From Luidia sarsii (taxonomy: Eukaryota > Echinodermata > Asteroidea > Paxillosida > Luidiidae), in contig OX465120.1 in the NCBI GenBank assembly GCA_949987565.1, positions 4,397,587 through 4,461,586 on the forward strand: a stretch of 64,000 nt of DNA. The letters run 5' to 3'. The translations under genes and the position numbers were made by a program. This document shows, piece by piece, positions 1 through 10,040 of this stretch (positions are counted from its first letter, which is position 1; each line of letters starts with the position of its first letter). Below the pieces are notes generated by a model. It ran no database searches, had not been told where the DNA came from, and was given only the letters and a program-made list of their open reading frames with translations.

Positions 1-749
1 TTCGGTCTTTCAAAAACAGCTCTTGTTTTCGTTTTTTTTTTGTAAATACCCTTTTCCCTTTTTTTTTAACGTGTATTACAAGATATCCGAAACTGTTTCG
101 TAACACAAGTGTCCTTGTGTGAAAGACGCTCGACTGCCGACGTGTAGGTTTATGGTTCGATCCCGGGGGTATTTTTCACTTATGTTTTTTCTCAGCACGA
201 CTGTGCTGTATAAGGTGTTTAAAAAACTCCCGCAAACACCAACGTCGCATGTGGCGCATCTCGATGGGTCGGTGTAATCCTGGGACTCTCAGTTTTCAAA
301 AAGCATGTAGTGAACGAAGGCAATGCCATCACTCTGTTGAAGTATGCAAATCAACTTGGGCATGTTTTGCACACGAAATCATCACTGAGCGCTGATTGGA
401 TGTATGTAACTATGTCACGTTGCTCCTTAATCGCGCGCTACGCGCGCTACGCGCTCCAATGAAAGTACGCTAACGAGACGATGCTTCTTCACACGCAGCA
501 GGGCCTTTGTTTATGTGTTTTAACGGCTGTATTTATCGTATACGAGGTCAGGACGGTGTGACCTTTGTTGCAAATAGTACAAGGGGACTTCGCTCGTTCA
601 TTTGGTACCAGACACAAGACAGCAGCACCAGTCTAACTCCTCGAAAGCGGCCGTTCAATTCGGAGAGTTTTCGACGCGACTCGGCTTCCAAACGGCAGGA
701 ACTTTTCATTTTCTTGAAAACAGTACACAAACACTCCCCCGAAATCCTA
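1..749 (-). repeat. Long interspersed repeat, inverted copy (left edge)
   Basis: Read on the minus strand, this stretch matches 23503-24999 over most of its length: the gaaatcc boundary, the CGCGC-TAC palindromic cluster (431-458), the tRNA-like module (about 100-180) and the GTTTTTGAAAGAC hairpin at the very edge. Homology ends at about 749, where the two copies diverge abruptly. It lacks the nested MITE found in the other copy. Open frames here, such as 507-782, are not supported as genes because they are shared only as repeat sequence. The window starts inside the repeat, so its true left end is unknown. Confidence 0.85.
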
Positions 750-1865
750 ATTTTTTCAACATTTCGAGACAGATTTTGTTAAAAATCCTTTGGACATAAC
801 ATCCTCTAATATATTAACTTTCCGAAAATACAAAAAAAATAAAATATTTTTTTAATCGAATTGCGAAGACACTTTGACTTCAGGCGTTGTTTACTCGAAA
901 AGTGTTTTGGTGGGATTTACCTCATGCTGTTATTCCAGGTAACATATATACAATGCCAGGCCCAACAAAATCCAACTGTATTTTATTGTGTTGATCCCAA
1001 CATAGACCAACACTCAAGTAACAGACAATATTAGGCCTTTTCTTTTGCGCCCTTTCTCTTGGGCCTTCTTTATTGTCTTTCCCTTTAGGCCCTTTGTTTT
1101 GGGGTTTTTCTATATATTTTTCTGACTATCTTAATTGTGTGGCTGCCAGGCCAGACAACCATGCTGACCCCAACAATCCTCAACACAGTTTTTTAGTACT
1201 GTACACTACTGAACCCAACAGAGGACAACAGGCCCAACAATTGTAGGCTTATGTTAGAGTCAGCAGGGCTAGGGGCACTTATGACGGTGACATCGGACAT
1301 TTCAAATGCGGCTTTCACATACACTACAACCGCGTCCAAGACGTTATAATTATAGCTCTCTCGCAAGGTATGATTTCATTGCGGAGAATTACACCCCCTC
1401 TGGCTACACTCTCACAGTCAATCAAGTTGTCGCACGACACATTGTACCATCCACTGTTCAACGCAGCTATGCATTTGATAGTTGTTGTCGTACCAAGTTC
1501 TTATTCAATGGCGTCGTAGACTTCTTTGGGCTGTAGTCCATGTAAGTGCCGTGCATGGAACCTCACTGTGTTGGGGCGCTGGAGCGTGACCGGTGGTCTG
1601 GTCCCCGTCGTGGGCTTCTTGGTTGTTTGGTGGTCGCTGCAATGCATTCAGCCCAAGATGGCTGTACAGGTTTTCCGTCCTCAGGCATGGTCCGAGAACG
1701 AAGGAAAAAAGGCCCGAAGGCCCCTAAACCAATGAAATCTAAAGGTTCTTCTGTCCAAGGGTTGGCTTGGTCCTCATAATTATGATGACAATGGAATGGT
1801 CTTATGACCTATATAAAACCGTAAAGGCGAAAATTTGTGACGATTTTGAGAGCGCTGTCTGAAGG
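750..1865. other. Non-coding, no gene seen
   Basis: AT-rich sequence with pyrimidine-rich GGCCCTTT-type stretches at 1030-1100 and loosely repeated CCCAACA words at 960-1240. Open frames at 1306-1779 are short, overlap each other in different frames and show no recognisable domain. I see no splice-flanked coding exon. Confidence 0.4.
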
Positions 1866-2665
1866 TTTGTTTTTCTTTCAGCTACTCTGCACCGACCGAC
1901 TGTTGTATACTGCCCTCTGCACACACAGGCTGCCTAGCTGACAGAGGTTAGTTCTCTTTGCTTGATCATGAATTCATCTTACTATGTTCGATTTCAGATT
2001 TTGTAATACTAACAGATAGGTCTTTTCAAAACCTATTCGCAAGACAAGTTTTAGCTTCGTCAGGATAATAATGAAGGAGATATTAACCTGCAAAGTGTAT
2101 TTTTCTTTCCAGCTATTCTCCGCCGACCGACTGTTGTGTACATATGTACTGCTCTGTGCACACACAGGCTGCCTAGCTGACAGAGGTTAGTTCTCTTTGC
2201 TTGATCATAAAATCATTACACTATGGTCGATTTCAGATTTTTCAATACTGATAAATATATTTTTTTTCAAGGCCCGTTCGCAAGACAAGTTTTAGCTTCG
2301 TCAGGATAATAATGAAGGAGATATTAACCTGCAAAGTCTATTTTTCTTTCCAGCTATTCTCCGCCGACCGACTGTTGTGTACATATGTACTGCTCTGTGC
2401 ACACACAGGCTGCCTAGCTGACAGAGGTTAGTTCTCTTTGCTTGATCATAAAATCATTATACTATGGTCGATTTCAGATTTTTCAATACTGATAAATATT
2501 TTTTTTTCAAGGCCCGTTCGCAAGACAAGTTTTAGCTTCGTCAGGATAATAATGAAGGAGATATTAACCTGCAAAGTCTATTTTTCTTTCCAGCTATTCT
2601 CCGCCGACCGACTGTTTTGTAGTACAGTGCCCTCTGCACACACAGACTGCGCCTAACGGAGGTTA
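1866..2665 (-). repeat. Diverged antisense copies of the 231-bp satellite
   Basis: Three full periods and part of a fourth, marked by the word GCCGACCGACTG (or ACCGACCGACTG) at about 1891, 2122, 2363 and 2603 (periods 231, 241 and 240 bp). Reverse-complemented, they match the monomer of the array at 38.7-64 kb: GTCGGTCGGC, the AGACTTTGCAGGTTAATATC block and the CTGTCAGCTAGG block all appear in order. The 10-bp length difference comes from an extra ACATATGTAC-type segment. The copies are more diverged than the main array, so this looks like an old dispersed fragment of the family in opposite orientation about 36 kb away. Confidence 0.9.
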
Positions 2666-2750
2666 GATATCACATTTTTGGTAATTTTAGTCAGTAAGCA
2701 GTTTGCAACATTTTTGTATATTACTTTGATTTTATTATTCTATTATTGCA
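2666..2750 (-). repeat. Dispersed repeat family D, truncated copy
   Basis: The segment with TAATTTTAGTCAGTAAGCAG and TTTGCAACATTTTTGTAT matches 14835-14940 (same strand) and, reverse-complemented, 17243-17345 and 22797-22915. The part carrying the GACGTTTCGATCCTAGCAGG core is missing here. Confidence 0.7.
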
Positions 2751-3227
2751 AACTGTCGATAATTCTTATTTTGCTGACAACCCGTGTCCGAAACGGGCTT
2801 CCAGCGCTATGGCTACGGTTACTGTCTTCGCATCTCTGTATGTGTGTTTCCAATTTGATGGAGCGAAGATCCAGCCGTAAATCTTGAACAGATTCGGACT
2901 CTCTGCTGGCGGATTACTCGCCGCCATTCACCAATTGAGGGCGCTATCGGGAAATTCCATTGAGCTAACAAAGATGGCGCCGTCCATACGGTATAGTACA
3001 GTTAGTAAACATTAAACAGTAAACTCAGTAAAGCGGGATTTCAACCCCCTCGAGCCTAACATTTTCGTTCCAATGAGGCTTGCCACGACTCTTGTTACGT
3101 TCCATCAGGGCTTCGTGCATCTTAAGAAGAGACCCACCGTAAGTGAAATGTCACACATGAACCATTTTCGACGATTTTTCAGCTGGCTAGAGTAAGACTA
3201 GACTGAGACCTCCATGCTGAGAGTTAC
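2751..3227. other. Non-coding, no gene seen
   Basis: I see no exon with splice sites and no long frame with a recognisable domain. There is a short GC-richer patch around 2920-2990 (GCCGCCATT, GATGGCGCC), possibly part of a degenerate MITE. Confidence 0.35.
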
Positions 3228-3808
3228 ACCCAGAACTGTGGGGTTCTACGTCGTCCGCTGCTCTCCCGACCGGAACCCCACAGATTACTATTTTTTTCCC
3301 CATAGGCTTCTGTGTAACGTTCACTAATGCTGTGGCATAGGGATCAGCAGGTTCGGAATAACTCATAAAATACTGCTTCATTTGGCCCAAGATTTCTAGC
3401 AAATGTGGGTTACATACCATGCACCTGTGTGCAACTAACCATGTGGCGAAAATGTGTCAATTTCCAAAATAAAATGGGCAAAAACCTCCCGGTTCGTTCG
3501 CAAGATTCCAATGGCAGCGCCGTAACTGGCAGTCTGGTCCCCTGTACGTTTTCGCAGATCAGAAAAGGGAAATCGACACATTTTCGCTGCACAGACAGTT
3601 GCACACAGGTGCGTGGTATGTAAACCACATTTGCTAGAAATCTTGGGCCAAATGAAGCAGTATTTTATGAGTTATGCTGAACCTGCTGATCCCTATGCCA
3701 CAACACTTGTGAACGTTACACAGAAGCCTATGGAAAAAAACCTAGTTATCTGTGGGGTTCCGGTCGGGAGAGCAGCGGACGACGTAGAACCCTACAGTTC
3801 TGGGGGTA
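3228..3808. mobile_element. Long fold-back (inverted-repeat) element, ~580 bp
   Basis: Two arms of about 250 bp (3228-3482 and 3560-3808) are near-perfect reverse complements around a loop of about 80 bp. Shared blocks include CCCAGAACTGT, the CTCCCGACCGG region and the TTCATTTGGCCCAAGATTTC region. Each arm contains the same open frame on opposite strands (minus 3187-3420, plus 3613-3897). The differences between them are largely amino-acid changing (N/K, S/A, A/T, G/E), so I treat the frames as by-products of the palindrome, not a gene pair. This is the structure of a non-autonomous fold-back DNA element; no transposase is visible. Confidence 0.8.
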
Positions 3809-3982
3809 GGATAGGCCTACAACTTACAAGTTGGCCCAACATTAACTGTGGATACGAGAGCCAGATTACCGTTAAATCTCGGAAGTTGCAGTTGTAGCAT
3901 GTAGGTCCTATTAGTATTAAGGCTATCGTACAAGTGGACAGTTTCAGCCTATGTCAGTTTTTCTTTGAATTTCGGAAATGGT

Positions 3983-4215
3983 CTTAACCACTGGACCACC
4001 GAGCTGCTGGAGGTCGTGTGGTGGATTTGGATAATGTGTAGCGGCGGGTACCGCGTTGCATCATAGATATAACAATCAGGAGCCGTGGGTTTGAATCCCG
4101 CCTGAGCTGCCTGAAATAATTTCATCAGGCACTGGGCAAAGCACTCAGCACTCGGTGTTTATCACGTCGAGTAAGGGCAAAAATTGAATTACATTCTCCT
4201 TGACGCAGTCGCAAG
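3983..4215 (+). mobile_element. tRNA-derived SINE, degenerate
   Basis: A box-B-like word GTGGGTTTGAATCCCGCC lies at about 4084-4101 on the plus strand. It is followed by a body with TTTCATCAGGCACTGGGC and AAAGCACTCAGCACT, which recurs in degenerate form at 17020-17160. Just upstream on the opposite strand, the reverse complement of 3983-4005 contains the A-box-like word TGGTCCAGTGG, so a second partial tRNA-like sequence may abut it. The SINE tail ends about 40 bp before the first sialyltransferase codon. Confidence 0.6.
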
Positions 4216-4258
4216 CATCATGTTACATCTGTGATTTCTTTTCTTCTTGTTGATCAGA

Positions 4259-4516
4259 ATGAAGACCAGAATCATAATCGTAGTGTCCATCGGAGGTCTG
4301 TGCCTCTGCTGTCTGTTCTACTCAGTGGTCGCATTCTGGGCAGTCAGACAATCGATCGTCCCGGCCATGCTAGCTAAGGCTAAGCAGCAGTGGGTCGTTG
4401 AGCTCCTGAGGAACGCCTCAAGGTCGTGGCATCAAGAGCTGGCGGATGCTCCTGACAAAGCAGAGCCCATTTTGTCCGGAGCACTGCGTCATTACCGGTC
4501 TCTGTCTGACAACAAG
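4259..4516 (+). CDS. Sialyltransferase exon 1: signal anchor and stem
   Basis: 86 codons ending in phase 0 at the donor AAG|GTATGT. It encodes the cytoplasmic tail, the membrane anchor with C15, C17 and C18 inside it, and the stem region with sequon N52-A-S. Intron 1 is only 90 nt. Confidence 0.85.
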
Positions 4517-7504
4517 GTATGTGCCGTGATCAAAAATGTAAATTGCGCAGTCGTAGGGTACCGAAACTAAGTCTGCCTTCCTGGCTCTCCGATAATTCCC
4601 TTGCAGTCTCTTGCGCTGAACTGTTCAACTTGCGCACTGGTCTCCAGCTCTGGCTACCTCCTGGGCCGTCGGGGCGGCGGTGAGATTGACGGCAAGGACT
4701 GCGTTCTGCGGCTCAACATGGCGCCCGTGGCCGGCTTCGAGCTGGACGTGGGGAGCCGGACCACCCTGCGCGTGCTCAACTTCTTCCTGCTGGGCGTGAA
4801 GCCGGCCAGCCTGCCGGCTGGTAGCCGCCTACTGGCTTGGGGGTTGGGCGGCCGGCCCGGTCACCTCCAGAATGCCACGGCCTTGCTGGCCGAGCTCAGC
4901 AGCAACGGTTCGGTGATCTACGGCCAGAGCAAGGAGGGAGAGCGGGAGGCTGAGGAGGTGTTCGCTCAGGAGACAGGCCTCGATCCGTAAGTTTACTGGC
5001 CGGTAGACAGCCATGGAGGCCAGTGAAACTCCCTCGAAGGCAGCGTTAGGCTCCCCTCTTTCTTTTTCTTTAATCCGAGAAAGGGTTTTGGAATTGTAGG
5101 GTTTGCCAAGGAGACGGGCCACTCTCTGAGTTTTCCGGCCTTTTTGCTTGCAGATAGATGGCCACAAAGGCCAGAACATAATCACTGAGCGGAAATGCAG
5201 GCATTTGTCCAGGAGTCTGGCCTCTATTTTGGATGTTCTTACCTTTGTGGTGGTCCACTGGCGGCCAGAGAAGCCAGACTAGCCTCGATGGGGCACCTAG
5301 GAGGGAGGACTAAACATGAGGCGTTTTTCCCAAGAGACAAGCCGGCAGCCTCTAAAGCCCTTTGCACACTACAGGGCAAATCCCCGGGGATTGAATGTTT
5401 TTATCCCGCCAACAGTCCCGCAACCATTCACACTTGACCCATTTGGAAACTCCTGGGGACCCTATTTCCCCGTTGAAGTCGTAAAACCCCGGGGTTTTCT
5501 CCTTCTACCCTAACCCTGAGCAGGGGTAAAAAATTCCCCGGGGAAAAATTTATCCCCGGGGATTTCTTTCGTAGTGTGAATAGCCCGACCGAAATCCCCG
5601 GGAAATTTTCAAGAAATCCCTGGGGATTCAGACTGGTGTTAAAGTTAAAGCCCCTTAAGATCTCAGTAAGGTTGGCTTTGCATGTTTCCATCTCATATTG
5701 AAAGGGACACATTTGCCAGGGAGAGGCCTTTGAGGCCACTATCTGTTAGTTCTGTGGCTGCTTGCTGAGCCTGGAGGCCAGTAAAACTTCATTGAGGCCA
5801 CTTCCGATCTTTGTGTTTATCTGAAGCAGATTTGGATACATGCCGTTATTTGCCATTTCTTTCTATCGCATCATTGCTTGCATCCAAATGAATATGAAGA
5901 TGAGAGACCTGATTATACATACATGCATGGCATGTAATGGTTGAAAGTTTCTGGCTGGCAGTCCCCCTCCTCCCTAGCAATGATATGTTGACAGTTTGTG
6001 AAGCCCCCACCCAGGGGCTGGATAGCTCAGGCGGTAGGAATGCTGGCATGTCAAACCGGGTTCACATGCCAGCCCAGTCGAAATTCACAGAAGTTGATTC
6101 TGGATTCATTATTCCTTGACATTTTCTTCTCTGGTCTCTGCAGAAGGGCAACCCGTTCTTGGATTTCCACCGGGTGGTTTGCCATGATGATAGCGCTGGA
6201 CATCTGCCAACAGGTTCACGTCTATGGCATGGTGCCCGCCAATTATTGCATGTGAGTACCAGTGTGGGGTCAGGGAGCCACGCTAAGGTTATGGGCGATG
6301 TACAGCGGTTCACTGTAATGCACCATGGAATCAGTGGGTCAGGTAGTTGGATGGTTAGCTGGTTGGTCGGTGGGTCGATGGGTCAGTCAGTCGGTTGTTG
6401 GGTTGTCAGCTGGAATAGTCGGTGGGTAGGTCAGTTGGTTGTGGTTCATATGGTGAGTTGGTTGGTGGGTCATTCGGTTTGTCAGTTGGTGGTTCGTTCA
6501 TTTAGTTGTTATGTCAGTCTGTGGTTCGGTTGTTGGGTTGTCAGTGGGTTAATCGGGTGGCCGGTCAGTTGGTCATGGTTCATTTGGTGAGTTGGTTGGT
6601 TGGTCATTCGGTTTGTCAGTTGGTGGGTAGTTCATTTAGTTGATGTGTCAGTCTGTGGTTCGGTTGTTGGGTTGTCAGTGGGTTAATCATGTGGCCGGTC
6701 AGTTGGTCATGGTTCATTTGGTGAGTTGGTTCGTGGGTCAGTCGGTTTGTCAGTTGGTGGGTCGTTAATTCAGTTGATGGGTTGGTGGCTCGGTCAGTTG
6801 GTCAGTGGGGGGTCGGTTAGTGAGTCAACGGTTGTGGCAGTGGGTGGGTCAGTTGGTGGGTCATTGGATCAGTCGGTGCATTGGTCGGTTGGCCGGTTGA
6901 CTATGTTTAGTTAGTATGACGGGTGGAGTGCTGATCGGTTGGTGGGTTGGTCGGTGAGTCGGTTTGTGTGTTCGTTGGTTTCGATCCTGTCCATTGAATT
7001 CAAATCCATTCCTTATATACTTTCAAACAACTACCTTTGCATCTTAAGAGAGAGGGAGGGAAATATAAACATGTAAGGGAAAGAGAGAGATTGAGAGAAA
7101 GAGAGAGCATGAGGGAGAAAATGAAGGGATGAAGTTGAAGGGAACTCTTCCACACATTTTTACTGTCCTTTGTGTACGGTACTCTGTGTCGATGTGATTC
7201 AAACAGTCTGCCATCTCCTTCCTTTTGCAGGACGAGGCGAAGGGGCGATCCAATCCCCTACCACTACTACGAGGAACCCTGGGTGAAGGAGTGCTCCATC
7301 TACAGGCAGGCCGAGGTCAGCAGGGAAGGCGGCCACCGGTTCGTGACGGAGAAGGCCGTCTTTGCCGGCTGGGCTCGCCGCCATAACATCACCTTCCACC
7401 ATCCCTCCTGGCCAGAGGGACGGGATACCCTGCGGCGAGCCCTGGACACCCCGTTTGTCCGGAAGCACATGTCCAAGGGTCTTTTCAAATGGATGTTTTC
7501 CTAG
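4259..7504 (+). CDS. ST6GALNAC-type sialyltransferase, complete four-exon gene
   Basis: Predicted GT29 alpha-2,6-sialyltransferase of the ST6GALNAC III-VI kind. Enzymes of this type move sialic acid from CMP-Neu5Ac to GalNAc in glycoproteins or gangliosides in the Golgi lumen. Coding exons join as 4259-4516, 4607-4986, 6144-6251 and 7231-7504; the phases agree and give 339 aa, close to the family's usual 300-340. Residues 2-4 are basic (K2, R4) and residues 5-29 form one hydrophobic signal anchor, the type II Golgi topology. A short stem follows. The catalytic part carries sialylmotif L (about 92-140), motif S (about 219-248), motif III HYYE at 260-263 and motif VS H284..E289. N-glycosylation sequons NAS, NCS, NAT, NGS and NIT are visible. 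ATG 4259 is the first in-frame Met after a TGA at 4232. A pyrimidine tract plus CAG ends two bases before it, suggesting a 5'UTR intron. Exact member and acceptor specificity cannot be told. Confidence 0.93.
4607..4986 (+). CDS. Sialyltransferase exon 2: sialylmotif L
   Basis: 380 nt between the acceptor CCCTTGCAG and the donor CC|GTAAGT, ending with two bases of a split proline codon. It holds the motif-L signature (C95-A-L-V-x-S-S-G, E-I-D, V-L-R-L-N-x-A-P, D-V-G-S-R-T-T), which in this family binds the CMP part of the donor sugar. The exon is markedly GC-rich compared with its introns. Confidence 0.9.
5358..5585. mobile_element. Fold-back MITE rich in CCCCGGGG palindromes (intron 2)
   Basis: The ends are imperfect inverted repeats: GCACACTAC..AAATCCCCGGGGAT on the left, and the reverse complement of ATCCCCGGGGATTTC..GTAGTGTG on the right. 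At least four CCCCGGGG words occur between 5380 and 5565, with diverged ones continuing to about 5640. The element lies wholly in intron 2, so it does not disturb the coding sequence. No transposase is visible. Confidence 0.6.
6015..6075 (+). mobile_element. tRNA-like SINE head (intron 2)
   Basis: A-box-like GGATAGCTCAGGCGGTAGG and B-box-like GGGTTCACATGCC stand at tRNA spacing, with flanking GGCTGG and CCAGCC words that could pair as an acceptor stem. It lies about 70 bp before the acceptor of exon 3. It is probably a SINE head, not a working tRNA, because no clear anticodon arm can be drawn. Confidence 0.6.
6144..6251 (+). CDS. Sialyltransferase exon 3: sialylmotif S
   Basis: 108 nt between the acceptor TCTCTGCAG and the donor AT|GTGAGT. 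It encodes the motif-S signature S-T-G-W-F at 221-225 and V-x-V-Y-G-M-V-P ending near C248. In GT29 enzymes motif S contacts both donor and acceptor, and its Cys pairs with the one in motif L. The longer open frame in another phase (6159-6590) runs into microsatellite and is a shadow. Confidence 0.9.
6335..6990 (+). repeat. Degenerate GGTT/GGTC tetranucleotide microsatellite (intron 3)
   Basis: About 650 bp of loosely repeated GGTTGGTC, GGTGGGTC and GTCAGTTG words with no complementary strand bias change. Within it, a longer period of about 130-190 bp recurs (the TTGTCAGTTGGTGG..CATTTAGTTG block near 6480 and 6615). Long frames here (6159-6590, 6726-6914) are low-complexity artefacts. Confidence 0.85.
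7048..7130 (+). repeat. Purine-rich GA tract (intron 3)
   Basis: GAGAGAGGGAGGG and AAGAGAGAGATTGAGAG words occur almost without pyrimidines, about 100 bp upstream of the exon 4 acceptor. Confidence 0.7.
7231..7504 (+). CDS. Sialyltransferase exon 4: motifs III and VS, stop
   Basis: It follows the acceptor CCTTTTGCAG and restores the frame with the split ATG codon. It encodes H260-Y-Y-E263 (motif III), C270, and H284-R-F-V-T-E289 (motif VS; the His is the likely catalytic base in this family). It then continues with a tail rich in basic residues and ends at TAG 7502-7504. The region immediately after the stop is repeat-like (GAGTC words), so the last residues may have been shaped by a repeat insertion. 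Confidence 0.9.
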
Positions 7505-7509
7505 CGAGA

Positions 7510-7572
7510 GTTCCACAGGTCCGAGTACGGAGTCACCCAGGTCGAGTCCGAGTCCCGAGATGCACAGTTTGA
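7510..7572. repeat. GAGTC-word repeat next to the stop codon
   Basis: The words GTCCGAGTACGGAGTC and GTCGAGTCCGAGTCCCGAG resemble the GAGTC-rich stretch at 8707-8900. The two may be halves of one element separated by the minisatellite. Any 3'UTR of the sialyltransferase must run through this. Confidence 0.5.
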
Positions 7573-7589
7573 CTCTAGCGTCAGTTTCA

Positions 7590-8612
7590 CCTTGAATTTT
7601 TGGCCAGTATTTTTTTAAACAAATTCCCCAATTTTTGACTTTTTTGGGGGAACTGCATGTTCCCACTCGAAGAGAATATCAAAAAGAACAGTCAAACTAT
7701 TTGAGAACAATTCTTTTGATTTTTGCCAGTAGTTGAAACAAAATTCCCAATTTTGGACTTTTTTGGGGGAACTGCATGTCCCCACTCGAACAGAATATCT
7801 AAGAGAACGGTCAAATAATTTGAGAACAGTCAAATAATTTCAGAACAGTCAAATAATTTCAGAACAGTCCAATAATTTGAGGACAATTCTTTTGATTTTT
7901 TGCCAGTATTTGAAACAAAATCCCAAATTTTGGACTTTTTTGGGGGAACTGCATGTTCCCACTCGAACAGAATATCTAAGAGAACGGTCAAATAATTTGA
8001 GAACAGTCAAATAATTTCAGAACAGTCCAATAATTTGAGGACAATTCTTTTGATTTTTTGCCAGTATTTGAAACAAAATCCCAAATTTTTGACTTTTTTG
8101 GGGGAACTGCATGTTCCCACTCGAACAGAATATCTAAGAGAACGGTCAAATAATTTGAGAACAGTCAAAAAATTTGAGAACAGTCAAATAATTTCAGAAC
8201 AGTCAAATAATTTCAGAACAGTCAAATAATTTTGAGAACAATTCTTTCGATTTTTTGCCAGTATTTGAAACAAAATCCCCAATTTTGGACTTTTGTTTTG
8301 GAACTGCATGTACCCACTCGAACAAAATATCTAAGAGAATAGTCAAATAATTTGAGAACAATTCTTTTGATTTTTTGCCAGTATTTGAACCGAAATCCCC
8401 AAATTTGGACTTTTTGGGGGAACTGCATGTTCCCACTCGAACAAAATATCAAAAAGAACAGTCAAATAATTTGAGAACAATTCTTTTTAAATTTTTGCCA
8501 GTATTTAAAACAAAATACCGAATTTTTGACTTTTTTTGGGAACTGCATGTTCCCACTCAAACATAATATCAAAGAGAACGGTCCAATATTTTTAGAAAAA
8601 TTCATTTGATCT
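7590..8612 (+). repeat. Minisatellite with seven GGGAACTGCATGTTCCC-type cores
   Basis: Seven variable-length units of about 115-200 bp. Each contains TTTTTGCCAGTATTTGAAAC, GACTTTTTTGGGGGAAC, the near-palindrome GGGAACTGCATGTTCCC and CACTCGAACAGAATATC. Core positions are about 7648, 7768, 7945, 8101, 8300, 8418 and 8538. Unit length varies because an 18-bp sub-repeat (AGAACAGTCAAATAATTT) is present one to five times per unit. The plus and minus frames across it are not conserved between units. Confidence 0.9.
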
Positions 8613-8706
8613 ACACATATAAACCAATACGGTGATACAAACCTGTAAAAGCCACTAAGTGTCAAAAAGACTAATCGTTTTGGCAGATTTGTTTTCATGA
8701 AGTCAT

Positions 8707-8900
8707 GCAAGTCGATCTCGAGGTAAAGTCCTACTCAGTGAGTCTGAGTGCAAGGCCGAGTCATTTTGTTATCGAAGCACGAGGCAGTAGGTCTGAGTGT
8801 TATCGTGGCTGGAGTACGAGTTTGAATTGTGGGAAATCAATCTCGTCTTTGACTTGAGTCCTGAGTTCGATTTACGAGTCACACAAGTCTGATTATAACC
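8707..8900. repeat. GAGTC-rich degenerate repeat
   Basis: Recurring GAGTCTGAGTG, CGAGTC and ACTTGAGTCCTGAG words like those at 7510-7572. It is probably a degraded MITE; no clear ends are visible. Confidence 0.4.
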
Positions 8901-9702
8901 CACGTCAATACAGGAGATGTTTACTAACAACCAACCAATCAATTCGATTGGAAGGTATTAAAAACACAACACTGGAAAGATCGGAAAACAGATTTTCTTC
9001 TAATTTACACAGTTTGTAGATGGTCATGGAAGAATCTTCATGTTGAAATTTTACGGTCTGGGATGCTGTACTTCCCTAGAAATCTTCACTCAAACATCTA
9101 CAAAATTTATAGTTTATTACTCGCAAGTAATAAACTATTTCTTACACTACAGAATGGTGCAAAAACCGTGACGGTTGTTTAGCTTTTTCTGCTCTCTAGC
9201 TCTCAGATCACCATTTCAGCTAAAACCTTTGTAGGATTGTTTTGTGGGGATGTTTAATGGTTTGACATACAAACTGTGGCAATCTTTTTGACCTTTACCA
9301 ATGTTGTATAGGGCCTTTAATTGAAAAACAAAAATTGGCCTTCTCCTGTTGCTTCAGTACTTTACTTTGGTGAAACAAATGTGCTATCTTAAAGCTTGTG
9401 GTATGTAAGAGCATATCAGTTGCTTGCATAGAATAGAAACCATTGCCTTTCGTGATTTTCAGTTTATTTAGGCAGACATGTATATTGATACCCCATAAGA
9501 AGAAAGTCCCTCTATACTACATGAAGTGCTCTTGTGTACATATCTTTAGTCCATATGACAAAATGTAACCGATTTATGTCAATCTTCGAAGAAGACACTT
9601 CTGTCATGTGTCTGTTTATTGTTTAGTTAAAGTCATGCATATGTCACGCTCATTATGTTTTACTCACAATTGTATATTATATTTTAAGCAATATATCTTT
9701 CG
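8901..9702. other. Non-coding AT-rich region
   Basis: No exon or ORF of note. It may include distal 3'UTR of the sialyltransferase; AATAAA words occur at about 9129. It contains the perfect stem listed separately. Confidence 0.35.
9109..9138. other. Perfect 13-bp stem, 4-nt loop hairpin
   Basis: ATAGTTTATTACT at 9109-9121 pairs exactly with AGTAATAAACTAT at 9126-9138 around the loop CGCA. There is no T-tract, and this is not a bacterial context, so it is not a terminator. It could be an RNA structural element or a small inverted repeat of chance origin. Confidence 0.5.
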
Positions 9703-10040
9703 AAAATATCAGATCATTTAATGCCTTTATTTCGGACACTTAGATAAAAATTAGTGTGCTACCGAAGTTTTCCCATTGTTTTACTATTATCAAGCTCGTG
9801 TAGCTTTTGGTAATCGCTTTACGACGCACTGTATAAATCAATTATGATAATTAATTTACAGCATAAGTCGACCAAAAATCGTCAGTATTTTAAAATATCC
9901 GATCATTTGCCCTCTTTCATTGGAACATCATCAAGTAAAAATAAAGTAACCCGTGCTACCGAAGTGATCGCTACTTGTTTAGGATTCTGAAGCTCTTGTC
10001 ACATCAGACAATTTATGGTGATCACTTTACAGGAATTGAT
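9703..10040 (+). repeat. Old diverged tandem duplication, ~190-bp units
   Basis: Blocks recur in the same order in both halves: AAATATC(A/C)(G/C)ATCATTT, GTGCTACCGAAGT, CAAGCTCGTG/GAAGCTCTTG, and GGTAATCGCTTTAC/GGTGATCACTTTAC. The offset is about 190-200 bp. Neither half codes for protein. Confidence 0.65.

Noticed and set aside
3187..3897. Divergent pair of paralogous genes
   Set aside because: The two frames are the arms of one palindrome, and the changes between them are mostly replacements.
6015..6075. Functional tRNA gene
   Set aside because: A- and B-box-like words are present, but no convincing anticodon arm or full cloverleaf can be drawn; a SINE head is more likely.
6159..6914. Gly/Val/Trp-rich proteins in intron 3
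   Set aside because: They are produced by the degenerate GGTT/GGTC microsatellite in a frame other than that of exon 3.
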